From Gari tellinella (taxonomy: Eukaryota; Mollusca; Bivalvia; Cardiida; Psammobiidae): 64,000 nt of DNA. The translations under genes and the position numbers were made by a program. Within the stretch, counting starts at the first letter, position 1. The number at the start of each line of letters is the position of its first letter. This document shows, in pieces, positions 10,398 through 21,285 of this stretch. The notes under the pieces are model-generated. The model made no database searches and had not been told where the DNA came from. It saw only the letters and a program-made list of their open reading frames with translations. The stretch covers positions 14,098,540 through 14,162,539 of the forward strand of contig OV277861.1 in NCBI GenBank assembly GCA_922989275.2. The letters run 5' to 3'.

Positions 10398-13300
10398 CTA
10401 TTCACATTTGTCATCACTTTCAAGTAAACTAATGAGTTTTGTAATGGGTCTCACATAAGACCTTGATTCTGTGTCTCCCTTATGACTGACTCTAACCATT
10501 ACTTTCCGAACGTGGCCATCATTGCTGGGAAAAACTTCGGTGATTACACCCATTGGCCAATAATTGCGCGGCGCGTTATCTTCTATTAGAAGAACAATAT
10601 CACCAATACTAAAGTCCCTTTCAATGGTAGACCATTTTTTGCGTTGTTGAAGAGTTTGGAGAAATTCAGTCTTCCATCGTTTCCAAAACATATTGGACAA
10701 ACATTGCACTTGACGCCACTGTGCCTTATACATGTCCTTCACACTGATTTCACTTAAGTATTGTCCTTCCTCTATAGGCTTTTGCGTCAGCAACATTGCA
10801 GGACTTAACACCACCGGATTATTTGGGTCAACAGAAACTTGGACCAATGGTCGCGAGTTAACAATGGTACAACTTTCTGCCATGTAGGTTGTCAAAACGT
10901 CATGAGTCAAGTCTCTAGAAAGGTCTGCCATCATTGAATTTAGAATTCGACGAACAACACCAATAAGCCTTTCCCAAACACCACCCATATGGGATGAGTG
11001 TGGTGAATTGAAGATCCAAACAGTCTGATTATTGTCCATAAAGTTTGTAACTTGCCGATCTTCTACATTCACAGCGTCAATTTTCATACAGCCTGTTGCA
11101 CCGACAAAGTTGGTACCACGATCCGATCGAAAGACTTGAACTGGACCCTTCATCGCGAAAAACCTACGCGTTGCATTTATAAAGGAAGAGGTACTGAGCT
11201 CCTCCACAACCTCAATATGTATGGCTCTGATGGTGAGACAAGTGTAGATAACTGCCCATCTTTTGCTGTGAGACACACCTCCGCGAGTGCGACGAGCCAC
11301 GACATTCCACGGTCCAAACACATCGACTCCTACAGATGAGAATGGAGCACCACTTGTAAGTCTGTCCTCTGGAAGATCTGTCATGATCTGCGAGCTTGCT
11401 TTACCCCTAAGTTTTCGACACTTTACACAGTCTTGTATAATGGATCGAACCAATCGTTTTACTCCTACAATCCAGAAGCCACTAGATCTGATAGCACCTT
11501 CTGTAAAATGAAAACCTTGGTGGCAAACCTTTTCATGATAATTTATCGCGACAAGCCGACTAACAAAATGTCCTTTTGGCAATATCACTGGATGTTTTTC
11601 ATTCGTACTTAAATCACTAGCGTTTCTTAATCTACCACCAACGCGTAACATATCATGTTCATCCAGGAAAGGGTTAAGCCCTTGAATAGAACTGTTCCTA
11701 GGCAACTCTCTTTTTGATGACAGAGATTGTAACTCGTGACTGAAACATTCTTGTTGAACTGATCTCAAAATAAATCTCTCAGACTCTTTGAGAATTTCTA
11801 CTCTCTGATCACTTGAACTTGGGTTAGTGTCTTTCACCTTTATGCAACGTGCCTTTAACTTTAATAGTGCTATGACCTTAATAAGAAGCTTCCATCTATT
11901 GATCCCTGTGAATCTGTCCAATTTGAACCCTTGCTTTATTTCAGATACTGTTTTCAGGCATTGCACTATGGGTCTGATTTCTCTGTCTTCATCAGGGAAT
12001 TGAAGTTCATGAGTTTTAGCAATAGGCTGCTGATCTGTGTACTTCAAAAATTCAGGTCCAGTCAGCCATGCACTACACTGTAATGAGCTTGCAGCTATTG
12101 GTCTTGTCCCTTGATCGGCCGGGTTTTCTTGTGTAGAGACGTAGTACCACTGGTCTCGAGCTGTTAACTTCAGTATTCTAGACACCCGGTTCTGCACATA
12201 AATGTAGAAACGCCTTACTTTATTGTTTAAATACCCGAGCACTACTTGACTGTCAGTGTAAAACGTCATCTTTCCGATAGGAAACCCAAGTTGCTCCGAA
12301 ATTATCTCTGCTATTTCAACTGACATAACTGCAGCACACAGTTCAAGCCTAGGGATTGTATGTCCAGTCTGTGGAGCCACTTTTGATTTACCAAGTACAA
12401 ATCCAACCTGGTGTGCACCATTGTCATCATTTCCTCTCATGTAAGCCACAGATGCAACTGCTTTCTCTGATGCATCCGAGAAGATATGAATTTCTTGATT
12501 TTCAAATGATACAGGTGTGGGAATATACATGCGTGGTATCCTGATCTGCTCTAACTCTTCTAATGATTTCTTCCATTCATTCCATAACTTAGTTGATGGC
12601 ACAGACAGTGGTTGATCCCAATCTACAGTCTCTTGTAACAGATCACGCATCAGTATCTTCCCTTGAACAACTACAGGCCCAACAAATCCTAAGGGGTCAA
12701 AGATTGCATTGATTGTTGACAGCACACCTCTGCGTGTCAATGGTTTTACCTCCCTTGAAACTGTGAATTTGAAACAGTCTGTATTCAGGTCCCAATCCAT
12801 ACCTAAACTTCTCTGGGTCGGCAGGGTTCCAAATTCTATAGAGACGTCCTGGAGGTCTTTTGCTAAATCGTCTCTTGGAAATGCCTTCATTACCTCCTTG
12901 TCATTAGAAGCAATCTTATGGAGACGCAGATTGCCTCCCTCCTTGAGAGCCTGTCGCGTACGAGTCAAAACGGCGTCAGGAAAAGACGAGAGTCCGTCAT
13001 CGACATAGAAGTCCTTTTCCACGAATTCACGAACATCACTTCCATACACGGGCTCCATTTCTGCAACAGTCTTTTGTAAACCATACGAAGCAATAGAAGG
13101 AGATGGAGAATTTCCAAACACATGAGAACACATTCTGTATTCGACTAATTCAGAGTTGGGGTTATTGTCCTTGAACCAAATGAATCGCAAGTAGTGTCTG
13201 TGCCTTTCGTGAACACGAAATTGAAAGAACATCTGCTGTATATCTACAGTCACAGCTACTGGTAGATTTCTAAATCTCATCAAAACACCAAGGAGACTAT

Positions 13301-13778
13301 TCATTAAGTTTGGTCCTTGCAAAAGTACTGAATTAAGTGAAACACCTTGATATTGTGCAGCAGAGTCAAAAACCACTCGAATCTGTCCCTTCTTCTTCGC
13401 ATGGTATACCCCAAATATTGGCAAATACCAACTTTCTTCGTCTGCCTGTAGAGGGGTCGCTATCTCAGCAAATCCATTTTCAAAAATCTTATGCATGAAC
13501 TCAACGAAATGTTCTTGTTTCTGTGGGTTCTTTTTAAGAGAAGCTTGTAGTGAATTTGTCCGTTTTAGTGCTTGGTCTCTATTATTTGGCAATCTCGCTC
13601 TCGGAGTACGGAATGGTAGTGGGGCTGACCAATGTCCATCCGAGGATTTGGTGAATTCTTCTTCCATGATGTTAAGAAATTCCTCATCCTCTGCTGACAG
13701 GCCCTTTTTGTTATCTTCCGGAGTGCACACAAAAACATCTTTAGAGATCTGGTCTACAGAGTTTGCACGGTCTTTCAT
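10398..13778 (-). CDS. pol: Pol: reverse transcriptase, RNase H and integrase of the BEL/Pao element
   Basis: 1,126 aa from the first ATG; the frame is open to the stop at 13833-13835, so the natural protein probably begins upstream as part of a polyprotein. The reverse transcriptase core (about residues 110-330) has catalytic D179 (VTVDIQQMFF) and YVDD at 258-261. The RNase H/peptidase-A17-type region has D435 (FSDAS), E479 (RLELCAA) and D509 (YTDSQVV). An HHCC zinc finger uses H748, H753, C784 and C787. The integrase triad is D819 (GVDVFGPW), D886 (RSDRGTNF) and E936 (GGVWERLIG). A C-terminal DUF5641-like domain includes DIVLLIEDNAPRNYWPMG. All key residues are present with no frameshift. 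The product would copy element RNA in virus-like particles and insert the DNA. Confidence 0.93.
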   Translation of the reverse strand: MKDRANSVDQISKDVFVCTPEDNKKGLSAEDEEFLNIMEEEFTKSSDGHWSAPLPFRTPRARLPNNRDQALKRTNSLQASLKKNPQKQEHFVEFMHKIFENGFAEIATPLQADEESWYLPIFGVYHAKKKGQIRVVFDSAAQYQGVSLNSVLLQGPNLMNSLLGVLMRFRNLPVAVTVDIQQMFFQFRVHERHRHYLRFIWFKDNNPNSELVEYRMCSHVFGNSPSPSIASYGLQKTVAEMEPVYGSDVREFVEKDFYVDDGLSSFPDAVLTRTRQALKEGGNLRLHKIASNDKEVMKAFPRDDLAKDLQDVSIEFGTLPTQRSLGMDWDLNTDCFKFTVSREVKPLTRRGVLSTINAIFDPLGFVGPVVVQGKILMRDLLQETVDWDQPLSVPSTKLWNEWKKSLEELEQIRIPRMYIPTPVSFENQEIHIFSDASEKAVASVAYMRGNDDNGAHQVGFVLGKSKVAPQTGHTIPRLELCAAVMSVEIAEIISEQLGFPIGKMTFYTDSQVVLGYLNNKVRRFYIYVQNRVSRILKLTARDQWYYVSTQENPADQGTRPIAASSLQCSAWLTGPEFLKYTDQQPIAKTHELQFPDEDREIRPIVQCLKTVSEIKQGFKLDRFTGINRWKLLIKVIALLKLKARCIKVKDTNPSSSDQRVEILKESERFILRSVQQECFSHELQSLSSKRELPRNSSIQGLNPFLDEHDMLRVGGRLRNASDLSTNEKHPVILPKGHFVSRLVAINYHEKVCHQGFHFTEGAIRSSGFWIVGVKRLVRSIIQDCVKCRKLRGKASSQIMTDLPEDRLTSGAPFSSVGVDVFGPWNVVARRTRGGVSHSKRWAVIYTCLTIRAIHIEVVEELSTSSFINATRRFFAMKGPVQVFRSDRGTNFVGATGCMKIDAVNVEDRQVTNFMDNNQTVWIFNSPHSSHMGGVWERLIGVVRRILNSMMADLSRDLTHDVLTTYMAESCTIVNSRPLVQVSVDPNNPVVLSPAMLLTQKPIEEGQYLSEISVKDMYKAQWRQVQCLSNMFWKRWKTEFLQTLQQRKKWSTIERDFSIGDIVLLIEDNAPRNYWPMGVITEVFPSNDGHVRKVMVRVSHKGDTESRSYVRPITKLISLLESDDKCE

Positions 13779-13832
13779 AAAGAGTCTATTGTCACATGGT
13801 GGAAATATTGAGGTCCTGTTACCACTATGAAC

Positions 13833-15050
13833 TTAAGTCTTATTTACACAAACTGAACTGGGAGTGTGCACTTTACCAAGGCATGTCTCTCCAATTATTA
13901 CCCACCCTAGGCTAAATTCTTGCGCAAAGGGGTGCCCTTTAGGTCCGAGTCTCTGTTTAAGGACGTGGTGGGCTTCAGAGAGATCTCTACCAATAAGAAG
14001 TAGAACAGGAGCATGCTCATCTCTTTCTGGAATATTCTCAGCTAAGTTTTTCAAATGTGAGTAGGCTCGCGCTACATCTGGAGTGGGAATCTCACTCCTT
14101 AAATCCGGAATTTGGGAACATTCTGTAAGTGCTGGAAGATCATGTGATCTTGTACCGTCTAAGTTCTCCACTACAAAACCTGCAGCCCGGCGACCATACA
14201 TATGTACTGTACCTGCACATGAAGAAAGAGAATAAGGCACTTCATCAAAAGTTTCTTCAAAGCTATCAAAGAATTCTGGTTTAGCCAAAGACCTGTTACT
14301 CTGATCATCAAGTAAGGCATACATTTTAATCTTATGTTGTGGGTCAGTTTTGGAATACACGTTCACACATACAACTTTGGCACATGATCTGCCACCTGTT
14401 TGTTCACTACAAAGTTTATTACAAGCTGTGCTGATTTGATTGATTTCACGTTTCTTTTCTTGTCCACTGTGTGTCTTGGAAATCTCCCCGCCGTTCACTG
14501 CTGAGGCTGACTGTGTATTAAAATGCAATGCCGTAGCATGCGGGCCTTGGCACGCGTTGCAAGAAATTGACTTTTTGCACTTACTTGCTATATGATCTGA
14601 TTCTTCACAACATTTAAAGCAGATGTTCTTTTCTCTAATAAATTTTCTCCTAACTGAAAACGGTTTGCTTCTGAATGTTCTGCATGTGTTCAAGCTGTGT
14701 CCGTGTACATTATGAAATTGGCACAAGCTGACTGCCTGTTGTGAACTAGTTAACATTTCTGGTCTTGAAGAAACTACATGTACTTCAGTTTTGAGAGCTG
14801 ACATTCTCTTGTTCACAGGTGCTTGGTTAGATGGTGCAAAACTCGGATCATTCCTAATCTTGCTCATGTCCCGAACGAATTCAGTGAAGAATGTAAATGG
14901 TGGATATGGTACACTGTGCTGCTGCTTATATTTGGAAGCATGTGTGGTCCATCTCTCTTGGAGGTTGTGGGGCAATTTCCTCACAACTGGAGTTACCCCC
15001 AAAGAAGTATTATAGAATGATAGTAAATCTCTGTACTTCGGATTTTCCAT
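13833..15050 (-). CDS. Gag C-terminal part with zinc knuckles, and aspartic protease
   Basis: 405 aa. Residues 1-60 continue the DUF1759-type capsid region. Cysteine/histidine clusters follow: C110 with H113, then C144-C147-H153-C158, then C164-C167-H171-H176; these would bind element RNA. The protease (DUF1758 type) carries LLDDQSN at 247-252, the BEL/Pao form of the aspartic active site. It is in the same frame as the segments on both sides; a TAG at 15057 ends the previous part and a TAA at 13833 separates it from pol. The second stop could be decay or a recoding site between gag-pro and pol; the sequence alone cannot decide. Confidence 0.88.
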   Translation of the reverse strand: MENPKYRDLLSFYNTSLGVTPVVRKLPHNLQERWTTHASKYKQQHSVPYPPFTFFTEFVRDMSKIRNDPSFAPSNQAPVNKRMSALKTEVHVVSSRPEMLTSSQQAVSLCQFHNVHGHSLNTCRTFRSKPFSVRRKFIREKNICFKCCEESDHIASKCKKSISCNACQGPHATALHFNTQSASAVNGGEISKTHSGQEKKREINQISTACNKLCSEQTGGRSCAKVVCVNVYSKTDPQHKIKMYALLDDQSNRSLAKPEFFDSFEETFDEVPYSLSSCAGTVHMYGRRAAGFVVENLDGTRSHDLPALTECSQIPDLRSEIPTPDVARAYSHLKNLAENIPERDEHAPVLLLIGRDLSEAHHVLKQRLGPKGHPFAQEFSLGWVIIGETCLGKVHTPSSVCVNKT

Positions 15051-15056
15051 ATCATT

Positions 15057-15293
15057 CTAAATTTCGTCAAGGACATCTGATAGGTCGTACAATTTCTTGG
15101 AGTCTTTATAACCAAGGGTTGGAAAATTCTCTATCTTCTTCCGCAACGACACTTCAACTATTTCAGGAGACCCGAATCTCTCATCCAGTCTCTGCCACAA
15201 CTTTTGGATCCCTGTTTCTGGATTTGACGAACTTGATGCCCTTAGGCTGATAGCATACCTTACAGAGTCATGTCCTAGCCATTTCACAAGCAA
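15057..15293 (-). pseudogene. DUF1759 capsid fragment between two in-frame stops
   Basis: Contains LLVKWLGHDS and LWQRLDERFGSPE, wording typical of the BEL/Pao gag DUF1759 domain. No ATG starts it; the frame simply continues from gag across a TAA at 15300-15302, and a TAG at 15057-15059 ends it. Two stops in one capsid domain would block normal Gag unless read through, so I mark this part as broken. Confidence 0.85.
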
Positions 15294-15299
15294 GTCTAA

Positions 15300-16337
15300 T
15301 TATTCTCTTACGCCTACCCCTAACTCTAAGACAACACTTTTAAAAGTAGATTTCCAGACTGAATAGTTCTCAGGCTTATCATCGTATTTAGTGAGCCGAG
15401 AAAATAGAAGGTCCTTGCGCAGCAAAAACTTTGATAATTCAGATGTCACATCACTCTTAACTTCTCCACACTTGAATTCTGTTGCATCAGGATTCAGTTC
15501 ATTTGTCAGTTTATTGTTGGTAGGTGAAATAACACTATTGGGAACATTGCTCACTTCTTCTGAAGGAATGTCAGTATTATTAGACAGTGAGGCAACGTAA
15601 TCTCTTGTTCTTTCTCTCGCGTCCTGAGTCGGACCTAGGGCTGTTTTCCTATTTGTGTCCAGATCACTTTGCCGGCTGGCATGTTCACTTACTGACTCTT
15701 CTTCATACACTTCAACTTCTGCCTTTGCCTCCTCTAATATTTGTTCTTCTTTCAATGCTTTCAAATCACTTTCTATGTCTATCTGCTTCTTTTTCAATTC
15801 TGTTTCTTTGTTAATTAAAGTCATTCTCGCCATTGCTGCTCTATATTTAACTTTGGCTCTTGTAGCCAGGGATTTTGTTGATGATGATCTACTTGTTGTT
15901 GAAAGCACAGTTCTTGTCTCTAATTGTAAACTCTCAATCTTGAGGTCTGTTTGAGTTAAAGTGCTATTTACACTACCGTCATTCGTCCTGTCCATCACCC
16001 AAAAGTCATTTAATCTTCGTATACTATCGTGCGTGTACACTTCCTCAAGGTATGTGACATATCTCCGTGACAATAGTCTATATTCCCCATGTATAAGGCA
16101 CAGGCTCCTTTGATAGTTTTTCAATTCTTCTAATGTCTCACAATTCACGGCTTTGTCAATCTCAATCTGAACTTTATCCCATGATCTTCTAATGTCTGAT
16201 GTCAACTTAAATACTTTCTCTTCATAATTCTCCCGAGCTTTTTCTGTCGGTACCCTAATTCTCTTTTCCATCTCATGTTGAACCTCTTGTTCTGCACTAT
16301 CCACTGGGGCGCCATCTAAGCCCGTCAAAGTTGCCAT
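15300..16337 (-). CDS. gag: Gag N-terminal part of the BEL/Pao element
   Basis: 345 aa from ATG at 16337, 38 bases inside the 5' LTR. It is rich in charged residues, with predicted coiled-coil stretches at about 60-110 and 170-215 (KETELKKKQIDIESDLKALK), as in BEL/Pao Gag leaders. The end (about 300-345) enters the DUF1759 region and stops at a TAA. This protein would form particle structure in the cytoplasm. No enzyme motif is expected or seen. Confidence 0.85.
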   Translation of the reverse strand: MATLTGLDGAPVDSAEQEVQHEMEKRIRVPTEKARENYEEKVFKLTSDIRRSWDKVQIEIDKAVNCETLEELKNYQRSLCLIHGEYRLLSRRYVTYLEEVYTHDSIRRLNDFWVMDRTNDGSVNSTLTQTDLKIESLQLETRTVLSTTSRSSSTKSLATRAKVKYRAAMARMTLINKETELKKKQIDIESDLKALKEEQILEEAKAEVEVYEEESVSEHASRQSDLDTNRKTALGPTQDARERTRDYVASLSNNTDIPSEEVSNVPNSVISPTNNKLTNELNPDATEFKCGEVKSDVTSELSKFLLRKDLLFSRLTKYDDKPENYSVWKSTFKSVVLELGVGVRE

Positions 16338-16375
16338 GTCTTGCTGTGCGAGGTGAAGTTAGCCAATCTTTTTAC
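16338..16375 (-). promoter_or_regulatory. Leader between 5' LTR and gag, candidate primer-binding site
   Basis: In the sense direction the leader contains TGGCTAACTTCACCTCG starting at 16365, ten bases from the LTR. TGG is what pairs with a tRNA CCA end, but I could not match the rest to a known tRNA, so the assignment is tentative. Confidence 0.3.
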
Positions 16376-17420
16376 TGTAACCGAACAATGCCAGGGCGGA
16401 AACTAACAAACCCGATGACTGTTGAACGTTGTTTATTATCGTAAAAAGCTGAAATTATAAAGGATATACTTTACTATTATGATTACTGAGCTAAACTTTA
16501 CCAAGATGCTCTCAAATCTAATGGAGCTAGTGCCTCTCAATCTTACTGGCTGTTCTAGCCAACAGTTATTCTAGAAACAAGTGCCTATGGGTTAAATACA
16601 GGCGCCTATGGTTAACAAAACAGAATTAGTGCACTAGATCCATAATTAAAGAGCATCAGTAAAGGAAATTAGAGAAAACATGGTGTTTACTTCCTATAGC
16701 GACACTCTAGTATGACATATTGCTTAAAATAATGCATGACACAAGATGGAAGTACTGTCGATAGCTCCTGTAAGAGCTTTCTGTATTGCTTTCATCCTAT
16801 ATTGGGTTTTCTCATATCAGATATCTACTATGAATACTTGCTAGAGTGTCACTCGAGAGAAGAAGCACTGTAAATACCATACCTATGGTAAATCTAAACA
16901 AAATATACTATTGACTTTATCAGAAGAATGAACTTAAATCTTCATCAATGTTTATATTCGGCTTAATATCTCAACCAAACCCAATATGTGACTACCAGTG
17001 AGAATTGTCATTTGAAAACAATACCAATGTGTAGTCACAACATAGTACTGGCAACAGAAGAACCTGATATCAACTTATAACTATAGAATATATCTTAATG
17101 ACACATTCAATACTCTGACGGTTAAGTACGAAACTGATGTGGAACGAACCCAAACCAAATTCTGTTTACAGATTAACGGACTGACCATACAAATAATGAC
17201 TAGATACGTAATAAATGGACAGAATGGTAAGTATATAAGCCTGTGATTGTCTGTATTAATAGCTATTCTTACATTTTGGCCCCACAAAGCCTCTAAAGAT
17301 GCACGTATTCATGATTTTCTCAATAAACAAGCATGGTGTTATCTCTATTCTGAAGAGTAGCAAGGGCGATAAGCAATAACTATTGAAAGAGTCCATTCGC
17401 TCCGAAACTGTTTCGTAACA
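16376..17420 (-). repeat. 5' LTR of the BEL/Pao element (1,045 bp)
   Basis: Partner of 8754-9799. Should hold the promoter for minus-strand transcription, but I could not identify a TATA box or start site with confidence. Sense ends read TGTTACGAAAC and GGTTACA. Confidence 0.92.
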
Positions 17421-17425
17421 GGTAA
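17421..17425. repeat. Target-site duplication, right copy (GGTAA)
   Basis: Matches 8749-8753 exactly. Confidence 0.9.
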
Positions 17426-18663
17426 CAATAACATCTGTTATCCGTTCAACTAAACATAGCCTTCTAGTCTATGAACTGAAAGTCTAACAGTAATCTGAAG
17501 TTGGCAAAAAACGACCGAATGGCATATTAAGATTGATCACAACATACAATTAATCATTTAGCGAACATTTTGTCTTTTCTATAATGTCTAAAGAACTGAA
17601 CCTTTGTATAACACTTTTATGTAACCGTTTTACCATCAAATGCGACTAAAGCTCAAAGTGCAAACAGTTTGCGCTCGAATAAGATCAAGATCCATCTCTT
17701 TAGCCCTCCTATGACCATTTCTTTAGTCAGAACTTCTACATAATATATATTTTCTGTTTTGCATTGGAAACGACCCTTTATAGCGGACGGTAGTTTGTCT
17801 GAGAAAGGCTTAACATAAACTTTTCAACATGGCGATGAGCAGGATAAAAAGGTGCCAAACACTAATGTCAATATACGGTTTGATGTAGACAACAGAGGAC
17901 ATGTCCTTTAATATCTGCCGTGTATAAACTGTTTATTGTGAATGATCTTGTGGACAATTTCACGCTTGAAAAATGACCAACTTATGCCAATTTCTAGTGA
18001 CAGAAAGAAATTAAAAGCAAAATACAAATAACACAAACAGTAATGCCATTGATCAGAGGACTAGTTTAGGAGTCCACATCAGATTCTGCTGATAATGGCG
18101 TCTCGCCAGTGTGAAATTGGTGAAGATCGAACACTGCTGAGTAATCTGAATGTGGAAACATTCAACCATGGATTTGTAAAGTAGTTTTCGTCTTCCTTTT
18201 CATTTTATAACTTGATTGTGGTTTGAGTTCAATGTGATGTGGGCGACGTCTAAACACAGTTCTAGTATAAATTGAGGTTCTACTTCTGTCTTTCACTATT
18301 CTAATTAACGCAAACAAAGTGCATTAGACTGTTTATACTTCTATGGGATGTTCAAGTCTGCATTAAAGTACATTAAACAGCTCGTTAATTTGTGCTTTGA
18401 TTATTTCAAACAGGGGAATAACAAGGTCAACACGGTAGAAAACATTAATTAACGAGCGAGCAATTGTAACAAAGAGTTTCTGTGAAACAAGTTATAACCG
18501 TAATGATATCACCAGTTACATGTTATCAATACTGGTATTCAGCCCCCATCGAAATTGTAAGATATCGGCAATTGAAGCAGGTATCTTCTTATTTGTTCCT
18601 CAATATTCCCATCTTATTAAGATAAATGAAAACAAAACATTTACCATAACCTTTTTCACATGC
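17426..18663. other. Non-coding stretch without recognisable feature
   Basis: No gene. A worn fragment resembling the edge of core 1 (GCAAACAGTTTG) lies near 17660. Confidence 0.4.
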
Positions 18664-18912
18664 CCTGGGGCCCGTTTTACTAAACTACTTACGCCAGAAT
18701 TTTGCGTAAGTCAAAATTTTAAATTTTAGTTAATATTTTTTATAATCACTTGCTACAAACAGCAAATAGCTAGATCAGAGGACGCGCTTTAAGCGCGTCC
18801 TCTGATCTGGCTATTTGCTGTTTGCAAACGTTTATGTTCGAAAAATAAGAGTAAAACGATTTTGACTTACGCAAACATTTTGCGTAAGTTGTTTAGTAAA
18901 ACGGGCCCCAGG
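18664..18912. mobile_element. Family F palindromic element with a core 1-like hairpin
   Basis: Long inverted ends: CCTGGGGCCCGTTTTAC and, at the other side, GTAAAACGGGCCCCAGG. A second inverted pair lies inside (ACTTACGC...TTTTGCGTAAGT). The centre at 18756-18824 is a 69-bp hairpin with one mismatch, whose arms contain AAACAGC, CAGATCAGA and GACGCG, recalling core 1. No target duplication is clear. Confidence 0.7.
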
Positions 18913-20084
18913 TCTTTTGACTGCAGGTTAAAAATCAATTATAACAAAAGCAAAAAAACTTTTAAAGTTATGTGCCATCAATTATGCTATTTATCTCTTC
19001 AGTGCCGACACTCGAAACTACTAACATATGCACATAATGTTGACCCATATCAGACGTCGCGTAAGGCGTATGATCATGTTGAAAAGTGTTTGACGCTCAT
19101 ATAACTGGACTACAGATGTAAACCTTAAATGTCAGAAAATATTGTAAAGTTGAGAATGACTATTAGGTCAAAATGGTAGTGTAAGAGTTTATTGTATTTT
19201 AATTGTTTCGTTTGTTCCGTACAAATACAATTACAAATACAATTAATCACTCTCTTGTATATATTACAGTGTAGGTCCATATAAGATGCCGAGGTACTTT
19301 GGGTCTGAAAACTTTTGTCACTTGGCTCGAATTTACCGGAATTTAATTACAAACATTTTGTCACTTGATTCACCAGGCTACTATTGAATCAATATTTCTG
19401 CAATCAAACTGCCTTAAATCTAACTTTGAAACCACTTTGAAGACGTATTATAGCAGACAAATGATAAAAAACACGTATTATTGCGCGGTGAAATGGATTT
19501 AGTATCAGTTGTTGAATGTACCAATAATAAAAAAGCAATATTGGCTGACGTTTCCATACCAAATTGTATTTCGTCATATACCATATACAAGACGCAATAT
19601 CAATGATAATCTAATATTGTCTCTAGTCTACTGGTGTTTCCGTCGTCTTTATTGGTTTATTTAGGCTAGGCTAATGCAGCACATCCACGTGTGTGTTCTG
19701 ACACACAAGACGCTGTAATCCTGATTGACGCGATTAACTAACAAGTATGACATTCCGGCAGCGACAAGACAGTCGGGTCATTGACATATAGGAAGCTACA
19801 TGTATTGTTATTATCGAACACCGCCGTATAATGCGTCATGAAAATGCTCCAAACTGTTTGACACTTACCGATATTACAATAAAACTTAAGTCCATTTACC
19901 TACACGTTAAATTTGAGAAATACAAGCAGTTAAACATATTTAAAGCACATGACGTCATGGCAGTGACTGTGTTATCATATGAGTAACGTACTGACAGTTT
20001 GCAGATAAATGCAGGACAAAAGTACACCAGAAAGCTATGTTGCAGCTGTCTGCCTTTTGTTTTCCCTGCATAAAACAGTCACCT
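18913..20084. other. Non-coding stretch with minor repeat fragments
   Basis: No gene. A fragment of a core 1 element (CTCCAAACTGTTTGACACTT) sits near 19848. A short inverted pair (GCAGGACAAAAG / CTTTTGTTTTCCCTGC) lies at about 20010-20074. Confidence 0.4.
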
Positions 20085-20880
20085 GTTTTAGCTCACCTGA
20101 GCCAAAGACTCAAAATGAGCTATTATGACGGCCGTGTGTCCGTCGTCCGCCGTCAACATCTTCTTCAATAAAATGACATCTCCTCCTTTACCGCTTGACA
20201 TATTTCAACCAAACTGTAAATGAATATTCCATGGGTCAAGATCTTTCAAATTTGTTTAAAAAATGAAAAACAATGAAGGATTCTGGTTGTCATGGCCACC
20301 GCAGTGAGAAAATCAGGAAGTCTTAAAAATCTTCTTCTAAAAACTACAAGGGTCAGAGCTAAGATATTTAGCACATAACATCATCTACAGGTCTTCTATC
20401 AATTTTGTTCATATTATGGATCAAAAGTTATTTCTCCCCGGGGGTTATATTAAAACGTCTTCTTCTCTAACTGTAATGTAGCTAGAACATTGGTATTTTG
20501 CATGGTGACATCTTTAGATGTCCTTTACCAATAGTGTTGAAATAGTTCCGGTCGGTTGCATATCTAGGCCACATGAGCTAAAATGGATTTTTTTCAAAAA
20601 ACTTAAAGATTCTTCTAATCTGAAACCACAGTACACAGAGCTTAGATATTTGGCACATATCATCAGCTAAAAATTCTTAGTCAGGATTGTTCAAATTGTG
20701 TCCCTGGGGTAAAACATTGGCCCGGCCCCGCGGATCGCAGTTTTACAAAGAGTTATATAGTGAAATATTCAAACATCTTCTCTGAAACTAATATGACCAG
20801 AGCTGTGGCATTTGATATGGTAACACATCTATATGTCCTATACCAATTTTGAATGTTAGCGTTTTAAAATTACATACCGT
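20085..20880 (+). repeat. CTCACCTGAGCC-type dispersed repeat
   Basis: Begins with TAGCTCACCTGAGCC and GTGTCCGTCGTCCGCCGTC, wording I associate with a very abundant bivalve repeat. Within it a roughly 150-200 bp unit recurs in degenerate form: compare AGAGCTAAGATATTTAGCAC with AGAGCTTAGATATTTGGCAC, each followed by a CATCATC- or CATCAGC-like word. No open frame of note. Confidence 0.5.
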
Positions 20881-21041
20881 AGATACCTCAATATGAACAC
20901 TCCCAATCCGAGTAAACTCTCCGTTTTAGACAGATTGTCGGGACATGGAGGTTTGAAAGCTATTCGAAAATACTGAAATCGCAGTCTTTCAAGACAGGTG
21001 TCTGCTTCATGCATTTTCTTTTATTGACTCTCTATACTAAT

Positions 21042-21285
21042 GGGGCCCGTTTCATAAAACTTCGTACGACAAAAACTGTCGTAAGTCAAAACTTTAAAAA
21101 TACATTTAATTTCTGATATCTCTATCAAATCCTGTCTTGTGACGTCTCTTTGGAATCATCTTTCCAAAACGATTCCACAGAGGTGTCACAAGGTAAGATT
21201 AGATGGAGAAATAAATAATAATTGAAACTTTTCTAATCTGACTTACGACAACATTTGTCGTACGCGGTTTTATGAAACGGGTCCC
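21042..21285. mobile_element. Family F palindromic element
   Basis: Ends GGGGCCCGTTTCATAAAAC and GTTTTATGAAACGGGTCCC, inner inverted pair CGTACGACAAAAACTGTCG / CGACAACATTTGTCGTACG. The central palindrome has AATCCTGTCTTGTGAC opposite GTCACAAGGTAAGATT. This core is shared with 40837-41125 but not with 18664-18912. Confidence 0.7.

Larger units (their letters stand above)
8754..17420 (-). mobile_element. Complete BEL/Pao LTR retrotransposon, recent insertion
   Basis: About 8.67 kb, transcribed on the minus strand, bounded by the host duplication GGTAA at 8749-8753 and 17421-17425. LTRs are 8754-9799 (3') and 16376-17420 (5') and start TG and end CA in the sense direction. Internal order is gag, DUF1759-type capsid region, zinc knuckles, aspartic protease, reverse transcriptase, RNase H, integrase, which is the BEL/Pao order. 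Comparing the LTRs by eye I find five substitutions and one single-base indel, so insertion was recent. The coding frame is continuous over 16337-10398 except for three in-frame stops (at 15300, 15057 and 13833). Confidence 0.93.

Noticed and set aside
18520..19104. Open frames near the F element as genes
   Set aside because: They overlap the inverted repeats and have no recognisable domain.
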